In this document: piece after piece, positions 1-5,328 of the stretch
Numbering within the stretch: the stretch's first letter is position 1
Layout: the number at the start of each line of letters is the position of its first letter
Source of the DNA: an uncultured Sulfurimonas sp.
GTDB lineage: Bacteria > Campylobacterota > Campylobacteria > Campylobacterales > Sulfurimonadaceae
DNA: 5,359 nucleotides
Reading direction: 5' to 3'
Assembly: GCA_937914675.1 (NCBI GenBank)
Contig: CALDOC010000237.1
Location: 1 to 5,359, forward strand
Notes under the pieces: model-generated
Told to the model about the DNA's origin: nothing
Seen by the model: the letters and a program-made list of their open reading frames with translations, nothing else
Database searches by the model: none
Made by a program: the position numbers and the translations under genes

Positions 1-239
1 GATTTATAGGAGGATTCAGCACGTTAGAGTTGACTGGTTACCCGACAAGCACGAGCAGCAGTTCCGCTTTGCTCGGTGGACAGCTTGGCGTCATGTACGA
101 AGTGACTGATTATATGAGCGTGTATTCAGTTTATAAGGGTTTGTTGATGAGTCACAGCGTCGAACTTATCGACGCCGGTTCAAGTGTCGAGTTTAGTTTT
201 TTACACAATTTGCAAACAGGAGTGCGGTTTAAGTTTTAA
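1..239 (+). CDS. C-terminal end of an outer-membrane beta-barrel protein (5' truncated by window edge)
   Basis: An open frame enters from the left edge (first whole codon at base 3) and ends at TAA 237-239, giving 78 residues. A TTG at 30 is in frame but has no reason to be the start, because the frame is open upstream of it. The segment alternates polar and hydrophobic residues in strand-like blocks (LGVMYEVTDYMSVYSVYKG, then VEFSFLHNLQTGVRFKF) and ends in Phe. A terminal aromatic after alternating residues is the usual signature of the last beta strand of outer-membrane barrels recognised by the BAM machinery. It is therefore probably the end of a surface protein; whether an autotransporter, porin or plain barrel cannot be told. 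It is convergent with the next gene, and the two stop codons overlap by 3 bases (236-239 shared region). No terminator hairpin was found after it. Confidence 0.7.
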   Translation, partial: FIGGFSTLELTGYPTSTSSSSALLGGQLGVMYEVTDYMSVYSVYKGLLMSHSVELIDAGSSVEFSFLHNLQTGVRFKF

Positions 240-655
240 TAAACCTTTGCAAACCTATCTAAACAGTGCAACTCGTTTTTATGAAAAAAAGTAACGCTAT
301 CTTGCATAGCTCCAAATAGCTCTTCCGCGTTCTCTCCATCAACTGGATAACTCAGAAGAAATGATTTTAAAAATTTATCAAAAAATTCATCGAACATTTT
401 TTTGACAATTTCCGCTCCATATTTGTCGGTATAGGGCAAAACAAAAAAGTAGTCGCCCTCATGGTTTACGATCGAGTCCGAAGTTCTTAAAATCTCCAGT
501 AGCGAAGCGTCAACGATTTCAATGGATATTTCTGAAAAATCACAATAAAGCAGAGTAAAACTCTCTGCTCGGTTCTCATCAAGTCTTTCATATATACCTA
601 TGTTCAACGCCATGAGTTGCTTAAAATTGTCAAATGAAAAATGTATTCCAGCCAT
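236..655 (-). CDS. Small protein with a degenerate, shortened GGDEF-like domain (139 aa)
   Basis: I do not recognise an assigned family, but the fold pattern resembles a diguanylate cyclase domain with a piece missing. Residues 33-40 (FTLLYCDF) match the first GGDEF strand. Residues 50-73 (ASLLEILRTSDSIVN, then HEGDYFFVLP) match the helix, the 'RrsD' stretch and the signature hairpin. Residues 99-114 (FLLSYPVDGENAEELF) match the late 'siGva.yp.dg.daeeL' strand and helix. The GGDEF signature reads EGDYF (66-70), and the about 20 residues that normally carry the metal- and GTP-binding 'DhFKxiND..GhxxGD' are absent, so cyclase activity is not expected. A role as a c-di-GMP or protein-binding module is inference only. 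The ATG at 653-655 has an AAGG Shine-Dalgarno at 663-666. The gene lies 40 bp after the PP-loop gene, last in the leftward dnaG cluster, and is AT-rich compared with its upstream neighbours. Confidence 0.75.
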   Translation of the reverse strand: MAGIHFSFDNFKQLMALNIGIYERLDENRAESFTLLYCDFSEISIEIVDASLLEILRTSDSIVNHEGDYFFVLPYTDKYGAEIVKKMFDEFFDKFLKSFLLSYPVDGENAEELFGAMQDSVTFFHKNELHCLDRFAKVY

Positions 656-673
656 AATGTAACCTTATTTAAA

Positions 674-686
674 ATTATACTAGTAT
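674..686 (-). promoter_or_regulatory. Possible -10 box and 12-bp palindrome before the mini-GGDEF gene
   Basis: On the minus strand a TATAAT (674-679) lies in the 40-bp gap between the PP-loop gene and the 139-aa gene. It overlaps a perfect 12-bp palindrome, TATACTAGTATA (676-687). There is no convincing -35 box, which is common in Campylobacterota, where sigma70 promoters rely on the -10. Initiation would fall near 667 and leave only the Shine-Dalgarno in the leader. This could give the last gene its own transcription; equally, it may be chance in an AT-rich gap. Confidence 0.3.
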
Positions 687-695
687 ATCAAAAAA

Positions 696-1691
696 TTACA
701 TGATTGAGAAAGGTTTCATCACCTCGCGCGACGCGAATGGAGAACTTGTAACTTCTTCACCATCGTAAGAGACGACGTAGCTCTCCTCAACTGAAGTTTT
801 ACAGTACGTCAAAATCGCTTGAGTTGCCATGTCTTGATCTTCTTGCGTCGCGCTTTTGCTCAAAAGGGCGTGAGGGCCGGGGACGCCGACCGTTTTGACG
901 TGATAGTATTTGTCGTTGACGACGTTTTGAAGGCGCTCGTTCTCCTCTTGATTTCTACCGATAACCAACTTCGCCCCATTTTCCAAGCGAAAGTGGCGAC
1001 CATATTTCATGACGAGAATGTCTTTTACTTCAAACTTGTCGTATTTTATGAAATCAAACATCTTTTTGGCGAAGTTTTCGTCCGTCAAAAGACACCCTCC
1101 TCCCGGAGATTCAAAATCTTCCAAACCTATCTCTTTTGCGAGCTCCATTTGCCTGTCGCGGCTGCGTCCCGTAATCCCTTCGAGTTTTTCCCTATCGACC
1201 CAGCCATTTTGCTCGGCGATGGTCGGAGCCAACATTTTCGCGGACATTGGACGAAGCAAAAGTCCGTCGCAGTTCGATTCGTTGAGCACTATTTGCAGAG
1301 CGTCTTTGTTTTGGCTCATGGGACGCTGCCCCATCACTTCCCCGCTTAACAAAAACGAAGCGCCCTCCGCTTCCATGATTCGCTTCGCCACCGCGAACAT
1401 TTTCGCGTGACAGTCTATGCAAGGGTTGAAATTTTTTCCATAACCATACTTTGGATCAAAAAGCACGTCTTGCAAGTATTCGTCTTGAATGTCCACTATC
1501 CTAAACTCCGCTCCGACTTGATCGCACATGTTTTGCATATGTTCGCGTCTATCTTTCGTCGCTCCAAAACCAGTGTTTATGTTTATGGCCAAGACGTCCA
1601 CGCCTTGATCTATGATGAGTTTCATGGCTAGCGTGGAATCGAGTCCACCGGAGAAGAGCGCTATCGCTTTGCGTTTGATTTGAGTTGACAT
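696..1691 (-). CDS. PP-loop ATPase, tRNA thiouridylase-like, with probable NFACT-R-type RNA-binding C-terminal domain (331 aa)
   Basis: The N-terminal half is an alpha-hydrolase/PP-loop ATPase of the ThiI/MnmA class. It has the ATP pyrophosphate loop SGGLDST at residues 14-20, a Cys pair in NPCIDCH (C90, C93), SGEVMGQRP at 115-123, and a third cysteine in PGGGCLLT (C199). C90/C93 and C199 sit where tRNA 2-thiouridylases place their two catalytic cysteines, so adenylation and sulfuration of a tRNA base is the likely chemistry. Target position and sulfur donor are unknown. Residues about 204-300 (GRHFRLENGAKLVIGRNQEE, later GVPGPHALLS) resemble the NFACT-R RNA-binding domain, which is known to be fused to thiouridine synthetases. 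I chose the ATG at 1691 over a GTG at 1712 because AAAGGA (1697-1702) precedes it at 5-nt spacing. The gene starts 32 bp after dnaG, so the two are probably cotranscribed. Annotations elsewhere often call this family 'argininosuccinate synthase domain-containing', which is misleading. Confidence 0.85.
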   Translation of the reverse strand: MSTQIKRKAIALFSGGLDSTLAMKLIIDQGVDVLAININTGFGATKDRREHMQNMCDQVGAEFRIVDIQDEYLQDVLFDPKYGYGKNFNPCIDCHAKMFAVAKRIMEAEGASFLLSGEVMGQRPMSQNKDALQIVLNESNCDGLLLRPMSAKMLAPTIAEQNGWVDREKLEGITGRSRDRQMELAKEIGLEDFESPGGGCLLTDENFAKKMFDFIKYDKFEVKDILVMKYGRHFRLENGAKLVIGRNQEENERLQNVVNDKYYHVKTVGVPGPHALLSKSATQEDQDMATQAILTYCKTSVEESYVVSYDGEEVTSSPFASREVMKPFSIM

Positions 1692-1696
1692 TTTTT

Positions 1697-1702
1697 TCCT
1701 TT
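1697..1702 (-). promoter_or_regulatory. Shine-Dalgarno AAAGGA that fixes the PP-loop gene start
   Basis: AAAGGA on the minus strand lies 5 nt before the ATG at 1691. It falls inside the longer reading that begins at GTG 1712, so the seven extra N-terminal codons (VPNQRKK) are very probably not translated. Confidence 0.7.
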
Positions 1703-1723
1703 GGTTGGGCACAAGAGTAAGTT

Positions 1724-3394
1724 TTAGTCGTTAAAACCCACCAGTTCACCTCTTTTTAGTTTCGCAATTTTACCACGAAACTTGCGAATGTAGAAAGCTT
1801 TTTGCTCAAATGTTATGTTTGAGACGATATTTACTTTTTTCAATTCGCGTTCATAATATCTCGTCAAAAAGGTAATCAGTTCCGCGTTGAGCGCGTCTGC
1901 GTCTTTCAAAGAAGTGACGCTTTCATCAACGAGTATCGCCATGAGTTCGGACGCGTCCCTATCTCCTCTAAGAGCCAATGAAAACTCGCGAGAGTGAAAC
2001 TGCAAGATGGAGGGGTCTATGACGTCTAAGATTTGGTCGATGAAGCGGGGATGTTCGAGAACCGTTTTTATCAAAGACAACTCCCACATGTCTTTATGCG
2101 AGTTGTTTTGAGTTAGCGGTCTGTTTGCGTTGTTAGCGTTAGTTTGGTTATTCATCTTGAGCAGAGACGGGGAAACGCCAAGCCCGCCCAAACGAGCAGC
2201 CAAGTAAGTTTTATACTCCTCTTGCAGTATGGGCGAAAGCGTTTTTAAGTAAGAAACGCCCTCTTGCATGCAAGCCTCTTTCGCTTTTGGATCGCGCAAA
2301 TCGTAGAGCGAAAGTATCTCGTCCAGCACAAATTCTATGAACGCTTTTGGTCTTCTAAACATGCTGGAAAGTTCTTCGACTCGTCCCTCTTTGACCATGT
2401 CGGCGGGGTCCAAGCCTCCGCCAAAGACGACGACGCCTCCGTTAAATCCCGACGCGCTGAGAAGCTTGGAAGCTTTGAGCGCCGCGGCGCGTCCCGCGTT
2501 GTCTCCGTCGTAAGCCATGATGACTTTTGGGTCGCCCTTGCGAAGAAGCGGCAAGTGCTCGACCGTCAAAGCCGTCCCAAGTGTCGCCACCGCGTTGTCG
2601 AACCCCGCTTGATGCAACATCACGACGTCGAGATAACCCTCGGTTATGATTATCTCGCCTTTTTTATGAAGCGATTGTTTGGCTAAATGATAAGCGTATA
2701 ACAAACGCGATTTGTTGAAGTAAGGCGTCTCGGGAGAGTTTACGTACTTCGCTTGATGCCCCGTGATGGTTCGCCCTCCAAACCCGACTATGCTTGCGTT
2801 TGCCGAGTGTATGGGAAAAGTGATTCGCTCTATGAAACGAGCGTAAGTCCGACGGCTCTGCTCGTCAAAACCAACCACTCCCATGTCAACCGCTTCTTTG
2901 ACGCTAAACTGTTGCGATTTTACGTAGTTGATGGTCGCGTTTGAATCCGGCGCGTACCCAATGCCAAACTTCTCAACGCTACTCTCATAAATCCCGCGCT
3001 CTTTGAGATACTCCGTCGCCGTTTGTTTTGAGGAGAGAAGAGTTTGGTACCAAGCGTTCAAACTATCCATAACCTGTGAGCGGGGTTTGTTATCTTTGTT
3101 ATCGGTGTGCGTTAGCGTGAAGTTATAAGAATCAGCCAGTTTTTCCAAAGCTTCGGGGTAGTTGAGCTTCTCATATTCCATAACAAACTTAATACTATCT
3201 CCACCAGCGCCGCAGCCGAAACAGTGATAAATTTGCTTTTGTGGGCTTACTACAAACGAGGGAGATTTTTCGTCATGAAAAGGACAAGGCGCTTTGTAGT
3301 TTCCACCTGCTTTTTTCAGCTCGATATAGCTTCCAACAACGTCAACAATGTCAAGTCTAGCTTTAAGAGCTTCTATGGAGTCTGGTGCAATCAT
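1724..3394 (-). CDS. dnaG: DNA primase DnaG (556 aa)
   Basis: DnaG makes the RNA primers for lagging-strand and initial leading-strand synthesis, working with the DnaB helicase. Visible domains: a CHC2 zinc ribbon at residues about 20-90 with C37, H40, C58, C61 (CPFH and CFGC); an RNA polymerase basic subdomain at about 110-240 (FERITFPI-like, FGGRTITGHQAKYVNSPET); a TOPRIM domain with E252 (EGYLDV), D296 and D298 (YDGDNAGRA) and the D329 stretch LDPAD, the acidic metal ligands. An Asn-rich linker (residues about 414-431) leads to a C-terminal helicase-binding domain. The length is usual for Campylobacterota. I chose the ATG at 3394 because homologous primases start with the same M-I-x-x-x-S-I pattern. 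A TTG at 3451 would add 19 unmatched residues and has no good ribosome site. Oddly, the chosen ATG also lacks a strong Shine-Dalgarno; see the -10 box just upstream. It is the first gene of the leftward cluster. Confidence 0.96.
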   Translation of the reverse strand: MIAPDSIEALKARLDIVDVVGSYIELKKAGGNYKAPCPFHDEKSPSFVVSPQKQIYHCFGCGAGGDSIKFVMEYEKLNYPEALEKLADSYNFTLTHTDNKDNKPRSQVMDSLNAWYQTLLSSKQTATEYLKERGIYESSVEKFGIGYAPDSNATINYVKSQQFSVKEAVDMGVVGFDEQSRRTYARFIERITFPIHSANASIVGFGGRTITGHQAKYVNSPETPYFNKSRLLYAYHLAKQSLHKKGEIIITEGYLDVVMLHQAGFDNAVATLGTALTVEHLPLLRKGDPKVIMAYDGDNAGRAAALKASKLLSASGFNGGVVVFGGGLDPADMVKEGRVEELSSMFRRPKAFIEFVLDEILSLYDLRDPKAKEACMQEGVSYLKTLSPILQEEYKTYLAARLGGLGVSPSLLKMNNQTNANNANRPLTQNNSHKDMWELSLIKTVLEHPRFIDQILDVIDPSILQFHSREFSLALRGDRDASELMAILVDESVTSLKDADALNAELITFLTRYYERELKKVNIVSNITFEQKAFYIRKFRGKIAKLKRGELVGFND

Positions 3395-3401
3395 AAAATG
3401 G

Positions 3402-3407
3402 ATTATA
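3402..3407 (-). promoter_or_regulatory. -10 box (TATAAT) very close to the dnaG start
   Basis: A perfect TATAAT on the minus strand ends 7 nt before the dnaG ATG at 3394. If used, transcription would start at or within one or two bases of the ATG, giving a leaderless or nearly leaderless mRNA. That would fit the absence of a Shine-Dalgarno. No -35 consensus lies at 16-19 bp. The box may instead be chance, with dnaG read from a promoter further upstream. Confidence 0.35.
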
Positions 3408-3420
3408 TCCGTAAATGCTT

Positions 3421-3457
3421 TAAGAGTTTCTCGCGGAGTTTTTCCCAGCAACTCTTA
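3421..3457. repeat. Second inverted repeat overlapping the dnaG leader dyad
   Basis: TAAGAGTT (3421-3428) and AACTCTTA (3450-3457) are exact 8-bp inverted arms, 21 bp apart. The second arm overlaps the long dyad's arm 3439-3455, so in RNA the two stems exclude each other. In minus-strand order, the shared AGAGTT can pair either with the upstream arm or with the downstream AACTCT. This geometry is seen in attenuators, but no U-tract terminator is present. Confidence 0.4.
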
Positions 3458-3486
3458 TTTTTCAAAATCAGAATTGCTGAGAAAAA
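3439..3486. repeat. Long imperfect inverted repeat (17-bp arms, 14-bp spacer) in the dnaG upstream region
   Basis: Arms 3439-3455 and 3470-3486 pair along all 17 positions in minus-strand RNA, with two G-U pairs; the + strand carries C/A mismatches at those two positions. The minus-strand 5' arm is TTTTTCTCAGCAATTCT and the 3' arm is AGAGTTGCTGGGAAAAA. The spacer itself contains ATTTT/AAAAT pairing. The U run precedes and the A run follows the stem, so this is not a rho-independent terminator in either direction. The compensating G-U pattern on the dnaG-sense strand only suggests an RNA structure rather than a DNA operator. It lies in the 120-bp gap between brnA and dnaG. Confidence 0.6.
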
Positions 3487-3514
3487 GTGGAGATGTTACC
3501 CTTGGGGCGCATTG

Positions 3515-3742
3515 CTATAATGACTGTAGTTCTTTTCTAAGTAAAGCGTTTATAAGTGTCTGATAGGGTACTTTTTTTTCACTTGCTAATTTTTTAAAAT
3601 ATAAGACTATATCATTATCCAACCTTAGTGAAACTGGTATCTTTTTAGGTTCATAAAATCTACCTCGAACACCGTCTGTAAAATCATATTCATCTTCCAT
3701 TTCATATTCATCGAATTTTTCTCTTTGTTTAATGTTGCTCAT
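3515..3742 (-). CDS. brnA: BrnA-family antitoxin, ribbon-helix-helix (75 aa)
   Basis: This is the antitoxin of a BrnT/BrnA type II system; it neutralises BrnT and, in the Brucella pair, the complex represses its own promoter. The N-terminal third is acidic and probably flexible (EYEMEDEYDFTDGVRGRFYE, residues 13-31). The C-terminal half is a ribbon-helix-helix: strand IPVSLRLD (35-42), first helix 43-53, second helix VPYQTLINALLRKEL (58-72). YQTLINALLR matches the family's typical 'YQTRINAVLR' helix. The start is the ATG at 3742, because AAAGGA (3749-3754) stands 6 nt upstream. A longer reading from 3778 would add 12 residues with no match and no ribosome site. The gene overlaps the end of brnT by 14 bp, which implies translational coupling. 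It is AT-rich (a 60-bp sample at 3601-3660 is about 28% G+C). Confidence 0.88.
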   Translation of the reverse strand: MSNIKQREKFDEYEMEDEYDFTDGVRGRFYEPKKIPVSLRLDNDIVLYFKKLASEKKVPYQTLINALLRKELQSL

Positions 3743-4013
3743 AAAAAATCCTTTCTTTTTGATTTGCTTTTCTTGCACTTATTATTCTAATGATTTCTTC
3801 ACCATTTTCATCAAAAAACATATTGGCAACAACTAAAATTTTATCTTTAGTTGTTGTTCCTAATGTTATCCATCTTTCTTCAAAATAGTCAAAGCGATGG
3901 TCTAATTTTGAAATATGCATGGGATCTAAAAAAACTTCTTTAGCCTCACCAAAACTAATTTGATGTTTTTCAATATTTAAGTTGCTCTTTTCATCACTCC
4001 ATTCAAATTTCAA
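3729..4013 (-). CDS. brnT: BrnT-family toxin ribonuclease (94 aa)
   Basis: BrnT toxins are RelE-fold ribonucleases that cut RNA and stop translation until bound by BrnA. Family features seen: the opening KFEWSDEKSNLNIEKHQISF (residues 2-21), with the conserved K-H pair and FGEAKEVF; RWITLG (48-52); and the C-terminal IRIISARKANQKERIFYE (75-92), which closely follows the family's 'RIISARKAT..ERR.YE' and carries the Arg residues implicated in activity. Length is normal and no residue is obviously missing, so the toxin looks intact. The start is TTG at 4013: an in-frame stop (TAA, 4038-4040) lies just upstream, there is no ATG, and GAAAGG (4021-4026) sits about 7 nt before it. A TTG start may hold toxin synthesis down. 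It is transcribed before brnA, the usual order for this family. Confidence 0.93.
   Translation of the reverse strand: MKFEWSDEKSNLNIEKHQISFGEAKEVFLDPMHISKLDHRFDYFEERWITLGTTTKDKILVVANMFFDENGEEIIRIISARKANQKERIFYEQH
3749..3754 (-). promoter_or_regulatory. Shine-Dalgarno AAAGGA of brnA inside the brnT 3' end
   Basis: AAAGGA lies 6 nt before the brnA ATG at 3742 and within the last codons of brnT. It is a stronger arrangement than the brnT start (SD plus TTG), which would favour antitoxin over toxin synthesis from the shared mRNA. Confidence 0.65.
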
Positions 4014-4040
4014 AATAACGCCTTTCGTTGATATGATTTA

Positions 4041-4070
4041 ATTATAGCAGTTTTGTATTTACATTGTCAA
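4041..4070 (-). promoter_or_regulatory. Strong sigma70 promoter of brnT-brnA with candidate BrnA operator
   Basis: On the minus strand a consensus -35 TTGACA (4065-4070) and a consensus extended -10, TGCTATAAT (TATAAT 4041-4046), are separated by 18 bp. Initiation is expected near 4034, leaving a leader of about 20 nt. A perfect inverted repeat with one central base, ATTG-A-CAAT (4063-4071), covers the -35 box and is a candidate site for the ribbon-helix-helix antitoxin. A second short repeat, AACG-N5-CGTT (4017-4029), encloses the brnT Shine-Dalgarno. Such a strong promoter is expected to be repressed by the BrnT-BrnA complex. Confidence 0.8.
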
Positions 4071-4085
4071 TATTTGTTTTGTGAG

Positions 4086-4126
4086 TATAACGGTCGGGCT
4101 CGTTTAGAGCTCAAAGTTTTGTTATA
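4086..4126. repeat. Nested inverted repeat between brnT and parA
   Basis: Outer arms TATAAC (4086-4091) and GTTATA (4121-4126) enclose an inner stem GGGCTC/GAGCTC (4096-4101 with 4107-4112, one G-U) around a 5-nt GTTTA loop. On the + strand it is followed by a T-rich run (4126-4140), so it could act as a weak rightward terminator, although no rightward gene precedes it. The AAC...GTT outer ends recall integron attC sites, but the length (about 41 bp) is short for one and the match to RYYYAAC/GTTRRRY is imperfect. Confidence 0.4.
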
Positions 4127-4141
4127 TCTTTTTGTTTTTTA

Positions 4142-4199
4142 CACCTTAGAAGTGGATATTCATCACCTGACCCTTCCTCATTCCACCTCTCCTGAGGTG
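4142..4199. repeat. CACCT motif repeated about every 21 bp, ending in a hairpin
   Basis: CACCT occurs at 4142-4146, 4164-4168 and 4184-4188 (starts 22 and 20 bp apart, about two helical turns). The last copy is part of a perfect 6-bp stem, CACCTC-TCCT-GAGGTG (4184-4199). This is 90-150 bp before parA and could be a binding site for the partition proteins or another regulator. There is no T run, so it is not a terminator. Function is not shown by the sequence. Confidence 0.35.
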
Positions 4200-4258
4200 C
4201 TACGAGACGCTTTAATAGTTTCTCACGACATTTTAGTAAGCATTAAATATTAAGATAC

Positions 4259-4286
4259 TATAATCGTTTATTATTTAACAAAGGGA
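4259..4286 (+). promoter_or_regulatory. Promoter -10 and ribosome binding site of parA
   Basis: A TATAAT at 4259-4264 predicts initiation near 4271. AAAGGGA (4280-4286) is a good Shine-Dalgarno 4-5 nt before the ATG at 4291. The -35 region is not consensus. Plasmid-type ParA proteins with an N-terminal DNA-binding region usually repress their own promoter, so this site is the likely target. Confidence 0.55.
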
Positions 4287-4290
4287 ACGC

Positions 4291-5325
4291 ATGGAAATTT
4301 TTAGGCTTCTTAAAGCGAGTGAATTTTATAACATATCTTCCAAAAACCTTACAGAGCTTCTCAATAAGAAGTTGATTCCTCATGTCAAAAAACTCTCTTC
4401 CGCAAATAGAAGTAGTTACTACATACCTGATCTATTCGTCGAGTACGCCAAAGAGGTTTTTAACGTCGAGAACTTGGAAGAGATTGATGGGGAACTGGCG
4501 GATTTTAAAAATAAGGTTCGCACTAAAATCATCACTTTTTCCAATCTTAAAGGCGGAGTCGGCAAGACGTCTGTCGCTTCTAACTTCGCTTACGCCTTGG
4601 CTCTGCTCAACAAGAGAGTGTTGCTTGTCGACATGGATTCGCAAGCGAACAGTTCGCGCTATCTCGCCAATCAATACTTCACCGGAAACAGCGTCAAAAA
4701 CATTTTTGACGCTCTCATGAGAAAAGAGAAAATAGACAACGAGTTTGTCCGCTCATACATCAAAAAGATAGAGTTTGAAAACGCTTCTTTGGACTTACTT
4801 CCTAGTGAACTCGCACTCGGAAGAGTGGTAGAGTTTAGCCGAGCAGTCTTTACCATACCACACAAAAAGCTCAATGACATACTTAAAACAGTCAAAAATG
4901 ATTATGACTTTATAGTGATTGACACACCACCTTCAACCGGCTTATCGCTTCACATGGCAATCTACGCCAGCGATCTCATGAGTATAGTGACCGACGCGGA
5001 AGATTTCTCAGTCAACGGGCTCAAAGAGTTGTCTTCCGAGATTGAAGAAATTGAAGAGGAAACGGACAGATCCATCACCGTTGACTCCATCTTCATCAAC
5101 AAGGTTAGAAACTCAAAGATTCATGAAGTCTACATAGAAGCCATCGCGAAGTTGGCGATAGAGCAGCAGATAGAAAACGTTTTCACCATCGCTGACAGCA
5201 CGAGGATAAAAGAGGCTCAAAACTTACACATACCCATGTTGGAGTACAAAAGTGAACTCGACAAAGGTCTAGTCATGAGTAGTAGCATAATAGAGTACGC
5301 GATTGAAAAAGCGTTGGAAGGATAA
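4291..5325 (+). CDS. parA: ParA-family partition ATPase, plasmid (type Ia-like) form with N-terminal DNA-binding region (344 aa)
   Basis: ParA ATPases move DNA by forming ATP-dependent patterns on the nucleoid, driven by ParB bound to parS. The ATPase core has the deviant Walker A KGGVGKT (residues 87-93, with signature Lys87), A' motif LLVDMDSQAN (111-120) and Walker B FIVIDTPPS (207-215). The first about 75 residues (LLKASEFYNISSKNLTELLN, then RSSYYIPDLFVEYAKEVF) look like a MerR-like or winged helix-turn-helix segment preceding the ATPase. This extension, and the total length, match P1/F-type plasmid ParA rather than the roughly 260-aa chromosomal Soj. Such proteins also repress their own operon. 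The ATG has a strong Shine-Dalgarno. The next gene starts 3 bp after the stop. It is transcribed divergently from brnTA. Finding this form beside dnaG suggests an integrated plasmid-derived segment or a secondary partition system. Confidence 0.92.
   Translation: MEIFRLLKASEFYNISSKNLTELLNKKLIPHVKKLSSANRSSYYIPDLFVEYAKEVFNVENLEEIDGELADFKNKVRTKIITFSNLKGGVGKTSVASNFAYALALLNKRVLLVDMDSQANSSRYLANQYFTGNSVKNIFDALMRKEKIDNEFVRSYIKKIEFENASLDLLPSELALGRVVEFSRAVFTIPHKKLNDILKTVKNDYDFIVIDTPPSTGLSLHMAIYASDLMSIVTDAEDFSVNGLKELSSEIEEIEEETDRSITVDSIFINKVRNSKIHEVYIEAIAKLAIEQQIENVFTIADSTRIKEAQNLHIPMLEYKSELDKGLVMSSSIIEYAIEKALEG
5316..5322 (+). promoter_or_regulatory. Shine-Dalgarno GGAAGGA of the parA-downstream gene
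   Basis: GGAAGGA lies inside the last codons of parA, 6 nt before the ATG at 5329. The overlap of signals points to a translationally coupled parA-parB operon. Confidence 0.65.
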
Positions 5326-5328
5326 AAA

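Noticed and set aside
209..254. TTTGCAAAC occurring twice (209-217 and 246-254)
   Set aside because: One copy lies in each of two convergent genes, it is short and AT-rich, and no third copy was noticed. It is likely coincidence.
819..1631. Several + strand frames of 74-176 codons opposite the PP-loop gene
   Set aside because: They lie antisense to a gene with clear motifs, and no ribosome site was seen. They are frame shadows of a G+C-richer gene.
3395..3451. 19-residue N-terminal extension of DnaG from TTG 3451
   Set aside because: The conserved primase N-terminus begins at ATG 3394, and the extension has no family match or ribosome site.
3516..3521. TATAAT on the + strand at the brnA 3' end
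   Set aside because: No rightward gene follows, and the site overlaps the brnA stop codon. It is probably chance.
4053..4253. 66-codon + strand frame between brnT and parA
   Set aside because: It starts at TTG inside the brnTA promoter, has no ribosome site and no recognisable composition. I treat the interval as regulatory.
4014..4290. Canonical chromosomal parS (TGTTTCACGTGAAACA-like)
   Set aside because: I looked for it in the divergent region and did not find it. Only the CACCT series is present.
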